A DNA stretch of 64,000 bases, from contig CAJQLW010000019.1 of NCBI GenBank assembly GCA_905479325.1, positions 37,594 through 101,593 of the forward strand, read 5' to 3'. Position 1 is the stretch's first letter. Every line of letters begins with the position of its first letter. The DNA is from an uncultured Flavobacteriales bacterium (GTDB lineage Bacteria; Bacteroidota; Bacteroidia; Flavobacteriales_E; Vicingaceae). Positions 27,100 to 36,500 of the stretch are shown piece by piece. Made by a program: the position numbers and the translations under genes. The notes beneath the pieces were generated by a model. The model did no database searches. It saw only the letters and a list, made by a program, of their open reading frames with translations, and was not told the DNA's origin.

Positions 27100-27564
27100 A
27101 TGAACATCTTACTAAACATAGTAATTACCCTTGTTACTTTTGTAATTATGGAATTTATGGCTTGGTTTTCACACAAGTATATAATGCATGGGTTTTTATG
27201 GGTATTGCATAAAGATCACCATCAACCTCAAAAGGGCTGGTTTGAGAGAAACGATACCTTCTTTATTTTTTATGCCGCAATTAGCACAGGGCTTGTAATT
27301 GCTTGGGGAGAAGGTGTTTTTGAATATGGATTAGCCATTGGGTTGGGAATTCTTTTTTACGGAATGACTTATTTTGCTGTTCACGATATTTTTATTCACC
27401 AAAGGTTGAGCTGGTTTAAACGAACTGACAATACTTATTTCAGAGCAATTCGAAAAGCACATAAAGTTCATCACAAACATTTAGGAAAAGAAGAGGGAGA
27501 GTGTTTCGGAATGTTGGTTGTTCCTACTAAATTTTACAAAGAGGCTGCAAAAACTACACTGTAA
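27100..27564 (+). CDS. crtZ: Beta-carotene hydroxylase-like di-iron membrane enzyme
   Basis: A 154-residue membrane protein of the fatty-acid hydroxylase superfamily. The histidine clusters are H25-x4-H30 (HKYIMH), HKDHH (37-41), HDIFIH and HKVHH, the arrangement of CrtZ, which hydroxylates beta-carotene to zeaxanthin. Four hydrophobic segments surround them. Marine Flavobacteriia often make zeaxanthin. No other carotenoid gene is in the window. It overlaps the convergent gene by 11 bases. Confidence 0.85.
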   Translation: MNILLNIVITLVTFVIMEFMAWFSHKYIMHGFLWVLHKDHHQPQKGWFERNDTFFIFYAAISTGLVIAWGEGVFEYGLAIGLGILFYGMTYFAVHDIFIHQRLSWFKRTDNTYFRAIRKAHKVHHKHLGKEEGECFGMLVVPTKFYKEAAKTTL

Positions 27565-28141
27565 TCGTTCCTTCGTTTGCATCTCCAAACACCATAGATG
27601 CTTGAATTTCATGTCTTTTCGCAGAGTAAAGACAAAGTAGAGCATCAAAATGATGCCAAGTTTCAACTTGCTCATTGTCAAACATAAACCCGCTAACTTC
27701 TTTTAATTCTTCGCAGAGTGCTGCAATTTGATGGCGGTCTTTTTTGTACTCTTTACCTTTTAGTTTTAAAACATCGGCCAATTTTGAAGGGTAGGTTTCA
27801 ACAACTTTAACTCCAAGTTTGGTTAATTCAACCGAGAGCTTCATTGCTCGAGCTGTTAATCCTCCTAAAAACATAGGAGACATTGCACCTGTAGCCACAT
27901 CTGCTTCGCGGTAAAAATAATTACCCTCACCTCCACCTTGAGAGTAAATTTTAGGTAATGAAAGAGGAGCGTCTATATAAGCCAGCCAAACATCTTCGTT
28001 AGCGCCTATAAAGTCAACAATAAACTGATCTGCATCTTGTTTTTTGGCAGAAGCGAAAAAGTCTACCTTGTTATGGTCGTACATTCTGGCAATCACAGTT
28101 GTTCCAGCTAATTTCGCACCGAAGTCTATTCCAATAATCAT
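27554..28141 (-). CDS. DUF429-like protein (predicted RNase H-fold nuclease)
   Basis: About 195 residues from the ATG at 28141 (MIIGIDFGAKLAGTTVIARM), preferred over the upstream TTG/ATG that would add an unconserved MLHLTNLKV-like lead. The N-terminal IGIDFGAK strand, the IDAPLSLP motif and the later D (HHFDALLCLYSA) fit the DUF429 family, predicted to be RNase H-like. The biological role is unknown. It is convergent with crtZ and divergent from the photolyase gene. Confidence 0.7.
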   Translation of the reverse strand: MIIGIDFGAKLAGTTVIARMYDHNKVDFFASAKKQDADQFIVDFIGANEDVWLAYIDAPLSLPKIYSQGGGEGNYFYREADVATGAMSPMFLGGLTARAMKLSVELTKLGVKVVETYPSKLADVLKLKGKEYKKDRHQIAALCEELKEVSGFMFDNEQVETWHHFDALLCLYSAKRHEIQASMVFGDANEGTITV

Positions 28142-28229
28142 AACCTTTAGGTTGGTTAGGTGTAACAAGAGAAATGAAAAATTTGTTCTGTAAATAAAAC
28201 TTTATAACGGATTTAGTAGTTAGTAAAGC

Positions 28230-29774
28230 ATGAAAAAAACACTGCGCTTAGTTTTGGGAGATCAATTAAATCAACAGCATAGCTGGTTTAAAAATAGCGA
28301 AAAACACGTTAGTTATGTGCTAATGGAACTACGATCTGAAACAGATTATACTCAGCACCATATTCAAAAAGTAGTCTCATTTTTCCTTGCTATGCAGTCA
28401 TTTGTTGAGGATATTAAAACTAAAGGACACCGTGTTGTATATTATAGGATAAATGATGATTTGAACAAGCAAAACTTCTCAGATAATATAAAAACATTAA
28501 TTGAAAAACAGGGGTTTGAGCGCTTTGAATACCAACTTCCAGATGAATGGCGTTTAGATGAACAGTTAAAGAGCCTCTGTGAAGAATTAAAAATTGAATG
28601 TAATTCGGTTGACTCAGAGCACTTCTACACCGAACGGTTGGAAATGAGAGATTTCTTTGAAAAAAAGAAAAGCAAAAGCTGGCTGATGGAATCGTTTTAC
28701 CGCCAAATGAGAAAAAAACACGATTTGTTGCTTGAAGCGGATGACAAGCCAATAGGAGGTAAGTGGAATTTTGACCAAACCAATCGTAAAAAGTTGCCCA
28801 AGAGCCATAAACCAACCACGCCGAAACTTTTTGAAAGAGACGTAACTGAGGTTGTTGAAATGATTCATAAAGCGCAAGTTAAAACCATTGGAAATGTGGA
28901 TGCTAAACACTTTGTATGGCCAGTTACTCGAGAAGAGGGGTTGGAAATGTTGGATTTTTTTGTAGAAGAGTGCCTGCCTCTTTTTGGAGATTTTCAAGAT
29001 GCTATGGCAGTTGGAGAATGGAGTTTATACCACTCCCGTTTGTCTTTTCTAATGAACTCAAAAATTCTATCACCCAAAGAAGTTGTAAACCGAGTTATTG
29101 GGCATTGGGAAAAGAATCAAGATAAGATTGACATTTCACAGGTGGAAGGGTTTGTGCGACAAATAATAGGGTGGCGCGAATACATGCGTGGAATTTATTG
29201 GGCAAAAATGCCGCATTATGAAAAAGAAAATCAGCTAAATCACCACAACCAGCTTCCAAGCTTTTTTTGGACGGGAAAAACGAAAATGAATTGCATGCGT
29301 CAGGCTATTCAACAATCGTTAGACTATTCTTATGCTCATCACATTCAGCGCTTAATGGTTACCGGAAATTTTGCTTTGCTTGCTGGAATAGAACCTCAAC
29401 AAGTTGATGATTGGTATTTGGGAATATATGTCGATGCTATTCAGTGGGTGGAACTTCCCAACACCAGAGGAATGAGCCAATGGGCAGACGGCGGACTTGT
29501 TGCAACCAAACCATATGTTTCTTCTGCCAACTACATCGATAAGATGAGTGATTACTGTGGGAGTTGTTTTTATTCCAAAAAAGATAAAATAGGAGAAAAG
29601 GCCTGCCCTTTCAATAGTTTGTATTGGAATTTTATTGACAGACATTTATCCATTTGGGAAAAGAATCATCGAATGGGAATGATGGTGGCCAATTGGAAAA
29701 AGCAAGATGCTGTGCAAAAAGTTGCAGTGTTAGAGCAAGCGAAGAAAGTGCTCGAAAATTTAGATAATGTATAA
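28230..29774 (+). CDS. Iron-sulfur photolyase (FeS-BCP, (6-4)-type, PhrB-like)
   Basis: A 514-residue FAD protein of the bacterial cryptochrome/photolyase group that repairs (6-4) photoproducts in PhrB. It opens with LRLVLGDQLNQQHSWF. Four cysteines, C355, C443, C446 and C459, show spacing 88-3-13, the same as I recall for the 4Fe-4S ligands of Agrobacterium PhrB (C350, C438, C441, C454). The FAD-binding block VEGFVRQIIGWREYMRGIYW is present. A second, unrelated photolyase is at 55830. Confidence 0.92.
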   Translation: MKKTLRLVLGDQLNQQHSWFKNSEKHVSYVLMELRSETDYTQHHIQKVVSFFLAMQSFVEDIKTKGHRVVYYRINDDLNKQNFSDNIKTLIEKQGFERFEYQLPDEWRLDEQLKSLCEELKIECNSVDSEHFYTERLEMRDFFEKKKSKSWLMESFYRQMRKKHDLLLEADDKPIGGKWNFDQTNRKKLPKSHKPTTPKLFERDVTEVVEMIHKAQVKTIGNVDAKHFVWPVTREEGLEMLDFFVEECLPLFGDFQDAMAVGEWSLYHSRLSFLMNSKILSPKEVVNRVIGHWEKNQDKIDISQVEGFVRQIIGWREYMRGIYWAKMPHYEKENQLNHHNQLPSFFWTGKTKMNCMRQAIQQSLDYSYAHHIQRLMVTGNFALLAGIEPQQVDDWYLGIYVDAIQWVELPNTRGMSQWADGGLVATKPYVSSANYIDKMSDYCGSCFYSKKDKIGEKACPFNSLYWNFIDRHLSIWEKNHRMGMMVANWKKQDAVQKVAVLEQAKKVLENLDNV

Positions 29775-29817
29775 ATCCTTAACATTTTAATAATACATAC
29801 TGGTGTAATTTAAAGTT

Positions 29818-29825
29818 TAGCTTTG
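29818..29825 (+). promoter_or_regulatory. Putative -7 box (TAGCTTTG) for the SprB-repeat protein
   Basis: TAGCTTTG fits TAnnTTTG and ends 14 bases before the ATG at 29840, giving a very short leader. Confidence 0.45.
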
Positions 29826-29839
29826 CAAAAATTTTATAT

Positions 29840-32164
29840 ATGAAAAAGATAATTGTACTCTTTGTCGCATTGTTTCTTTCAGTTGCTGGTATTATAGCTC
29901 AAACTAGTTTAGCGCCAGGAGATCTTGCATTTACAAGTTACACTTCGGATAATCCAGATGAGTTTTCCTTTGTTGTTTTAGAGGATATTGATTCTGCGAC
30001 GGTAATAAGTTTTACAGATCATGGCTGGTTATCAACGGGTGCATTCCGAACCAACGAAAATGTAATTGTTTGGACTTCGGGTGTAGCGATTGCCAAAGGA
30101 ACGATAATAACAATAAATTCAACTGCCCCGAGCATTGGTTCTACAACTGGAGCAATGCCTGCCTTTTCAGGATCTGGAGATCAAGTTTTTGCTTTTCAAG
30201 GAACTGTAGCTATGCCGTCTCTAATTGCCGGCTTGAATATGGATGGGGCTTGGGTAGCAACAGCAACTAGCTCTAACAATTCTGCACTTCCCACTGCACT
30301 AAATGGCTTTGCTATGGCCATTGTTCCAGAAGTTGATAACGCATATTACGATTGTGTAACTTATGGATTTGCGGGAAGTAAATTGTCTTTGTTTGCTTCG
30401 TTAATAGATTCTTCAAATTGGGTAACTAGCAATTCACTTCCCAATACTTCAAATTGTACTTCTTTCAACGTCGTGACAGGCACTTCGAGTGTTGTGGTTA
30501 GCATTACAGTCGACTCTAACGTTTCTTGCAATGGATTAATGAATGGAGGGTTGACGGCTGTCGTTTCTGGAGGGGTACCACCTTACAGTTTCGCTTGGTC
30601 AAACGGAGATAGCATTGCGTCTATATCAGGGTTAGCGGCTGGCACATACTCCGTTGTCGTTACAGATAGCTTAGGGTTTCGAGCAAATCAAACGGTAGGA
30701 ATTACCGAGCCAACTGTAATAGCAGTGAACTTGAATGTAAGTGATGCGACCACAATTGGAGGTGCCGACGGTTACATTACTGCAGCTGTTGCAGGAGGTA
30801 CACCAGGGTACACATTCGCTTGGAGTAATATGTCAATGACCGATTCAATAGGAGGGTTGAGTGCAGGAACTTATATTTTGACAGTGACCGATGCAAATGG
30901 TTGTTCTTTGGTTGACTCTGCAACAGTGTCTGATCCGGCTGCAGTCGTTCTTGCAATGGATTCTTCAAATGTTAGTTGCTTTGGAGCAGCAGATGGAACA
31001 GCCAAGGTTACGGCTTCTGGTGGTGCTGGTTCATACACTTATGTGTGGAGCAACACAGCAACCACAGACTCAATTGGCGGACTATCTGCAGGAACATATG
31101 CCGTAACAGTTTCTGATGCAATTGGAACAATTGCGGTTGACTCTGTCACCATTAATGAGCCTGCGGCATTACAACTTTCCTTTATTGTTACTAATGCTTC
31201 TTCAGCAGGAGCTGCTGATGGAGCAATTGATTTAACGGTAACGGGAGGGACTTCAGGATATACATTTAGGTGGAGTAATTCAGCTACAGTAGAAGACCTT
31301 ACAGGCTTAACGGCGGGAACGTATTCGGTAGTTGTATCAGATGCTAATGGTTGTCTAATTACAGATTCTGCTCAAGTTCTAGAGCCTGGGGCTATAGCGA
31401 ACTTAGTAATTACAGAGATCAACTATAACGGTCCAGAAAGTGGAACCGATACATCAGAGTTTATTGAAATAGCAAACCCAGGTTCAACAACTGTGAACTT
31501 AAATGGATTTTTCTTCTCTCAAGGGGTAACACATACATTTACCGCAAATGATTCCATAATAGCAGGTCAGTATTATGTAATTGCTTTTGATTCTTCAGCG
31601 TTTAGAAATACGTATGGAATTAATGCAGATGTAATTTGGACTTCGGGAGGATTATCGAACGGTGGCGAAGACATTACATTAGTTGATAATTTTGGAAGAA
31701 CGATTGACTCTGTAGATTTTGAAAATAGTGCTCCTTGGCCTGTAAATACAGGAATGATTGGACCAGTGGGAAATGGAACATCAATTGAGCTACAAACTGC
31801 GTTAACTTCTGATAACAACCTTGGTTCTAATTGGGTTGCATCGGCATTAGCTGTTCCGGGAGTAGTGGTTAATGGTTTCCAAGTTTTTGGTTCACCGGGT
31901 AATCCAAATACAACTGGAATAAATACCGTTGGGGCTAATCAAAACGAGTTGAAAATTTACCCTAACCCAACAAAAGGTATGATTACCATCGAAAGAGCAA
32001 ATGACAATTTAGAACGCATTCAAATCATATCAATCGACGGTAAGATTCTGAATGATATTCAAAGTTCTCAAAGTGCTACTATAATGGATCTTTCAGACTT
32101 TTCAAATGGAGTTTACTTTTTAAGAATTGGAAACACAACTCATCGAATAGTTTTAGCGAGATAA
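29840..32164 (+). CDS. Secreted T9SS cargo protein with SprB-like repeats and a lamin-tail domain
   Basis: A 774-residue exported protein. A signal peptide (~1-21, ending IIAQ) precedes an N-terminal beta domain (~22-210), about four SprB-like repeats of ~80-90 residues (each with GG-x-PPY/GY-x-F-x-WSN and GLxAGTYxVxVTD), a lamin-tail domain (~525-665; ITEINYNGPES...EFIEIANPG) and a type A T9SS sorting domain (~705-774; KIYPNPTKGMITIE ... GVYFLRIG). SprB repeats occur in a gliding adhesin, so surface display or adhesion is likely. A strong terminator follows at 32184. Confidence 0.88.
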   Translation: MKKIIVLFVALFLSVAGIIAQTSLAPGDLAFTSYTSDNPDEFSFVVLEDIDSATVISFTDHGWLSTGAFRTNENVIVWTSGVAIAKGTIITINSTAPSIGSTTGAMPAFSGSGDQVFAFQGTVAMPSLIAGLNMDGAWVATATSSNNSALPTALNGFAMAIVPEVDNAYYDCVTYGFAGSKLSLFASLIDSSNWVTSNSLPNTSNCTSFNVVTGTSSVVVSITVDSNVSCNGLMNGGLTAVVSGGVPPYSFAWSNGDSIASISGLAAGTYSVVVTDSLGFRANQTVGITEPTVIAVNLNVSDATTIGGADGYITAAVAGGTPGYTFAWSNMSMTDSIGGLSAGTYILTVTDANGCSLVDSATVSDPAAVVLAMDSSNVSCFGAADGTAKVTASGGAGSYTYVWSNTATTDSIGGLSAGTYAVTVSDAIGTIAVDSVTINEPAALQLSFIVTNASSAGAADGAIDLTVTGGTSGYTFRWSNSATVEDLTGLTAGTYSVVVSDANGCLITDSAQVLEPGAIANLVITEINYNGPESGTDTSEFIEIANPGSTTVNLNGFFFSQGVTHTFTANDSIIAGQYYVIAFDSSAFRNTYGINADVIWTSGGLSNGGEDITLVDNFGRTIDSVDFENSAPWPVNTGMIGPVGNGTSIELQTALTSDNNLGSNWVASALAVPGVVVNGFQVFGSPGNPNTTGINTVGANQNELKIYPNPTKGMITIERANDNLERIQIISIDGKILNDIQSSQSATIMDLSDFSNGVYFLRIGNTTHRIVLAR

Positions 32165-32183
32165 GGTTAAAATAGACTTTTAG

Positions 32184-32223
32184 AATAGCCCCAACACAGT
32201 TACTGTGTTGGGGCTATTTTTTT
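32184..32223 (+). terminator. Strong intrinsic terminator after the SprB-repeat gene
   Basis: A perfect 16-bp inverted repeat (32184-32199 and 32203-32218; core GCCCCAACACAG) with loop TTA, followed by a run of T to 32223. It is the clearest rho-independent terminator in the window. Confidence 0.92.
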
Positions 32224-32234
32224 ATCTTTAAGTC

Positions 32235-32822
32235 ATGAAAACGAAACAAGTATCAGTGTTTTTTAGTTTGTTGTTTTTCACAACCTGCATATTGAACGCA
32301 CAAGATTTTAAAAGTCAAAAAGAGCAAGCTGATTTTATGCAAAGCAGAATAGATTCTGTTGCCATTGGCAAGGCAGTTCCTGATTTTACACTATTTACTG
32401 AAGACGGAGACTCTTTGTTTTTAAGCGATTTAAAGGGAAAGACAATTGTTATCGATATTTGGGCAACGTGGTGCAAACCCTGCATTGCCTTGAGCCCTGA
32501 ATTTGAAAAAGCAAAAGAAGAATATGAAAGTGAAAATATGACGTTCATTTCTATATCAACTGACAACACAAAAGAGAAGTGGTCTAATTATATTAAAGAA
32601 CACAAGGTAAACTATCAACGGTTTTGGATCAACCCAGGAATGAATAAACCTATTCGATGGTTTACATTTGACGAGTTCGAGTTTGAAGGGAGAAAAGTTT
32701 GGGGTTCTTCTATTCCAAGGTTTGTAATAATTGATGAAAATGGAATTGTTGCTAATCTAAGTTTTGGTAAGCCAGGGACACCCGAATTTAAAAAGGCTAT
32801 AAAAAGAGCGTTGAAGAATTAG
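32235..32822 (+). CDS. TlpA-family thioredoxin-like protein
   Basis: A 195-residue exported protein: signal peptide (~1-22, ending LNAQ), a short helical region, then a redoxin/TlpA domain with WATWCKPC (C80-x-x-C83) and the cis-Pro strand SSIPRFVIID. It probably acts in the periplasm as a disulfide reductase. Its end overlaps the convergent gene (ends 32819) by 4 bases. An ATG 12 bases after the upstream terminator starts it. Confidence 0.88.
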   Translation: MKTKQVSVFFSLLFFTTCILNAQDFKSQKEQADFMQSRIDSVAIGKAVPDFTLFTEDGDSLFLSDLKGKTIVIDIWATWCKPCIALSPEFEKAKEEYESENMTFISISTDNTKEKWSNYIKEHKVNYQRFWINPGMNKPIRWFTFDEFEFEGRKVWGSSIPRFVIIDENGIVANLSFGKPGTPEFKKAIKRALKN

Positions 32823-33562
32823 TCTTTTTGTCTAAAGATTTCATTCAATCGAAAATAAACTCCCACATGCACACCAAATTGACGTACTGTGAAGTATTGG
32901 GAGTTGCTATTGGTAAATGCATATTGAAGTTGAGCTAAAGCCCCTACTTTAGGGCCTTTGTGACTATATTGAATACTAACCTGTCCTACAAAATAGTTTT
33001 CATCAGCAGGGATAAAAGCTATTTCTCTATCAGAGAAAAAACTAGAATATCTATAGTTTCTGTAATTAAGGCTGTTAAACTTAGCGAGCAGACCGATAAA
33101 GTTGTTTTCGTCTAATTTCACGAACCCCGACCCTTGAACAAAAATTGAATTAAAATCTGCTCCTATTGCGAAGTCGTCATCAAAAAACAGAAGATCAGTG
33201 TCTAAAAATCCCGTTTTGCCCATTGCGTAACCACCGAAGACACTGAGAATGTAATTGTCGTTGTTCGCATTATAATAACCAATCGCAAGCTCGTAGTTAT
33301 GGTTTGTTGCATCGAAAGTAATCACGCTATCAAACCGTGTTGCTTCATAGGAAAGGTTGGCATTGCTAGTAAATCGAGAGCTAACGGCAATATGATCTGT
33401 AATTGCATACGAAGCAGTAAAATCAGTTCCGTTTCCTATAGAAATTCCAAGTTGGACCTCTCCTTTTTCCTCTAGAACTGGAGCGTTTATCATTGCTGGT
33501 TTGTAAAAATTACAAGAGCTTAATGTTGCTGCTGATAAAATCAATAAAAGTATATTTTTCAT
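32819..33562 (-). CDS. Lipoprotein-signal protein with predicted outer-membrane beta strands
   Basis: A 247-residue protein with lipobox LSSC (Cys17). The body alternates short strands with Asp/Asn turns (VQLGISIGNGTDFTASYAIT, ISIQYSHKGPKVGALAQLQY) and ends FGVHVGVYFRLNE, like a small outer-membrane beta-barrel. I know no assigned function. It lies 5 bases downstream of the large lamin-tail protein gene on the same strand, suggesting they are co-expressed. Confidence 0.65.
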   Translation of the reverse strand: MKNILLLILSAATLSSCNFYKPAMINAPVLEEKGEVQLGISIGNGTDFTASYAITDHIAVSSRFTSNANLSYEATRFDSVITFDATNHNYELAIGYYNANNDNYILSVFGGYAMGKTGFLDTDLLFFDDDFAIGADFNSIFVQGSGFVKLDENNFIGLLAKFNSLNYRNYRYSSFFSDREIAFIPADENYFVGQVSIQYSHKGPKVGALAQLQYAFTNSNSQYFTVRQFGVHVGVYFRLNEIFRQKD

Positions 33563-33566
33563 GCGT

Positions 33567-36500
33567 TTATTTTAATTCCGAACCAACTGTAATTACTTCT
33601 TTGTAAACTTCTTTATCACCATTGAGGTTAAAAGCTTCAAAAAGTACGACATATATTCCAACCCTTGCTTTGGTATTATCATCTGTAATTCCATCCCAAT
33701 AAAAAGTTCCGTCTCCGCCAAGCAGTTCGTTGTTCACCAACTTCTTTATTAACCTGCCATTTCTATCAAAAATAGAAACGTTGGCAACAAAACCCGGAGC
33801 GTTGAATTGATAGTTAATAGAAAGGATATCTTGAAAGCCGTCGCCATCGGGAGAAATAATATCAGGATCTAAACTAACAACTCCACTTACTCTAGGGTTA
33901 GTAAAGTCTTGCGAATTTTTATAACCAGGCGTAGCAAAACCTACTTTTTCAGAGGCTGAGTGCCAATTGGTTTCATCTAAACTTGACTTTTCGCTGTTGA
34001 TTCGTTCTAAAGAAACACCATCATCATCATTAAGCAAAGCAAAGTGATAGCTGTCTTCATATTTCATTTCATCAATTAGGTCCAAGTTAGCATTAAAAAT
34101 ATAAGCTCTTCCTTCGCTGTCATTATAGCTAGGTAGGTCCGCTATTTCTAAAATGTTATCGCCAACACTTAGCGGGTATTGTTGAACTATATCAGCTTTG
34201 TCTTCCGTGAGAACGATGTACTCTTTTGGAAAAAGTAAAATAGGATCGCTAGTGATTATTTTCAAATTAGCGATGGTATCATCGCCATAGTCATAGTTCG
34301 CAATTTGCCAATTTTTTAAAGATATTACACGTTCTGAGCGGTTGAATAGTTCAACAAAATCAGCACTCCCTGAACGAGAGTTGAACAGTATTTCGTTAAT
34401 GACAATGTCGTTAGCAATTGCTGTAGCGGGCAGAGCTATTGATTCTATATTTTGATTTGTAATTAAGTTGCCTGAACAATCAGAAACGCCCGAAACGGAA
34501 AAGGTGTAAATTATACCTGAATCTAGTGTTGATGTTAAGTTTATGGTTGCAACTTCGAAAGAAGGTTCTAGAGGTCTAGCAGAAAGTACCTGAATACTTG
34601 GAGAAATAGTGTACGTTCCGTTTGCTATAGACGAGCTATCCATGGCTTCGTTAAAACGAATAGATAAGGTGCTATCGTTTAAAACGAGCGCTTCTAATAA
34701 ACTTGGTGGGACAAGGTCCGGCAATGTGTCAAAAACGGAGTTTTGAACCCCTGGCGTACCTCCTATTGCTGACTCAGAAGCAATGAAATTATTTTTGCCG
34801 CTGCATTCTGTAAAAGGGTTAATTTGCTCCATGGTAAACCCTCCATCTTTTTTAGCAACATCTCTATACCAACTATCATCATAGTTCACATAGTCAATAA
34901 TTTTACCGTTGTTATCTTGTAACAAGATCTCTTCTCCAGAGTTACTTAAAGATGGAAAATTAGTTAAACCTAAGGTTGGGCCAAATGAACTAAAAACTGA
35001 TTCGTTTAACTTGTCACATAGAATTAGATACTCTCCAGGTTTTAAAATTCTATTTTCAAAGAGCACAGTGTTCGATCCGTCTAATAGCTGCCAATTATTA
35101 AGTTCAAAAACCTTATTTGAAACATTAAAAATTTCGATAAACTCGTCTCTCGGCAAACCGAAAGAGGGCAACGTGTCAACATAAAGTTCATTGATTACAA
35201 TATCTCTGTATTCTGCTAATGCAGGAATAATAAATTCTGCCGTATTAGCTGAGGCAATTGTATTCCCAGCACAGTCGGCCACATTTGAAACACTTACCGT
35301 AATTATAATGCCCGAGTCAATTGGAGCATTCAGAATTAATAAAACAGATAGATAATTAGGTGCTTGGTTCAGAACCTGAGAAACAGAATTTGAATTGTTA
35401 AAAGAGTAGTTTGCTGTTTTTACAGAGTTGCTATCTAAAAGCTCGTTAAACGTTAGCAACAGCGAATTACTAGAAACGACTGTTGCACTTAATAGTTCAG
35501 GTGCTGTCCTATCGGGCAATGTATCAAAAACGGAGTTTTGAACACCTGGTGTACCTCCAGTTGCTGCCACAGAAGCAATAAAATTATTTTTGCCGCTGCA
35601 GTTTGTAAAAGGGTTAATTTGCTCTAAGGTAAACCCTCCATCTTTTTTCCCTAGGTCTTGATACCATTCGTCTGTATAGTTTACAAAATCAACGGTATTC
35701 CCGTTGTTGTCTGTTAAAGTAATCGCGTCTCCCGTGTTATTTAAGGTGGGGAAACTGTTTAATCCCTGAGTTGTACCAAAAGGTTGGAAGTTGACAACTG
35801 CAGCTTGGTTACACAGAATAATTGCGTCCCCCGGCCTAAAAATGTGCGAACCTAAAACACCATTTGATGTACCGTCAGAAATAACCCACCCATTGAGGTC
35901 AAATACCTTGTTAGAGGCATTGAAAAGCTCCACAAACTCAGCTTCTGGTAGTCCGTTTGTTGGAGTAAAATCAGGATACAATTCATTAATAACAATATCT
36001 CTAAAATTTGCCGGAACAGGCACAAAGTAGGTAAAGTTTTGAGTTGCTAAAAGCATTGTATTACCAGCCTTGTCTTCTATGTTCTGAACGGAAACTTCAT
36101 ATTGATTTCCATTGGTAAAAGCGGTTGCAAACTCAAGTTCTATTACGGTGCTATCAACAGAAGTAAAATGGGCAGCAGAGGGATTTCCAATGCCATTGTT
36201 TACGGTGTAATTAGACAAATTCAATGCGCTTAAGCTGTCCAACTTCTCATTAAAACGAAGTTCAATTTTTCTGTTGTTCACCACAGAAACCTGCGATAAG
36301 AAAGGTTTGATCGTGTCTTGAAAAGAAACTCCGCTCACGACAAAATCATCAAAATAAAACTTATCGGATCTGGTTGAGGTGTAATCACATAAAACTCCAA
36401 AATAGGAACTTGTACCGTATTTATTTTCAGTTGCAATTCCTTGCAGTTGGTAGGTATTTCCAAGGCCACTTTGGTCTAAAAACAAACTCCAAAGGTTCGC

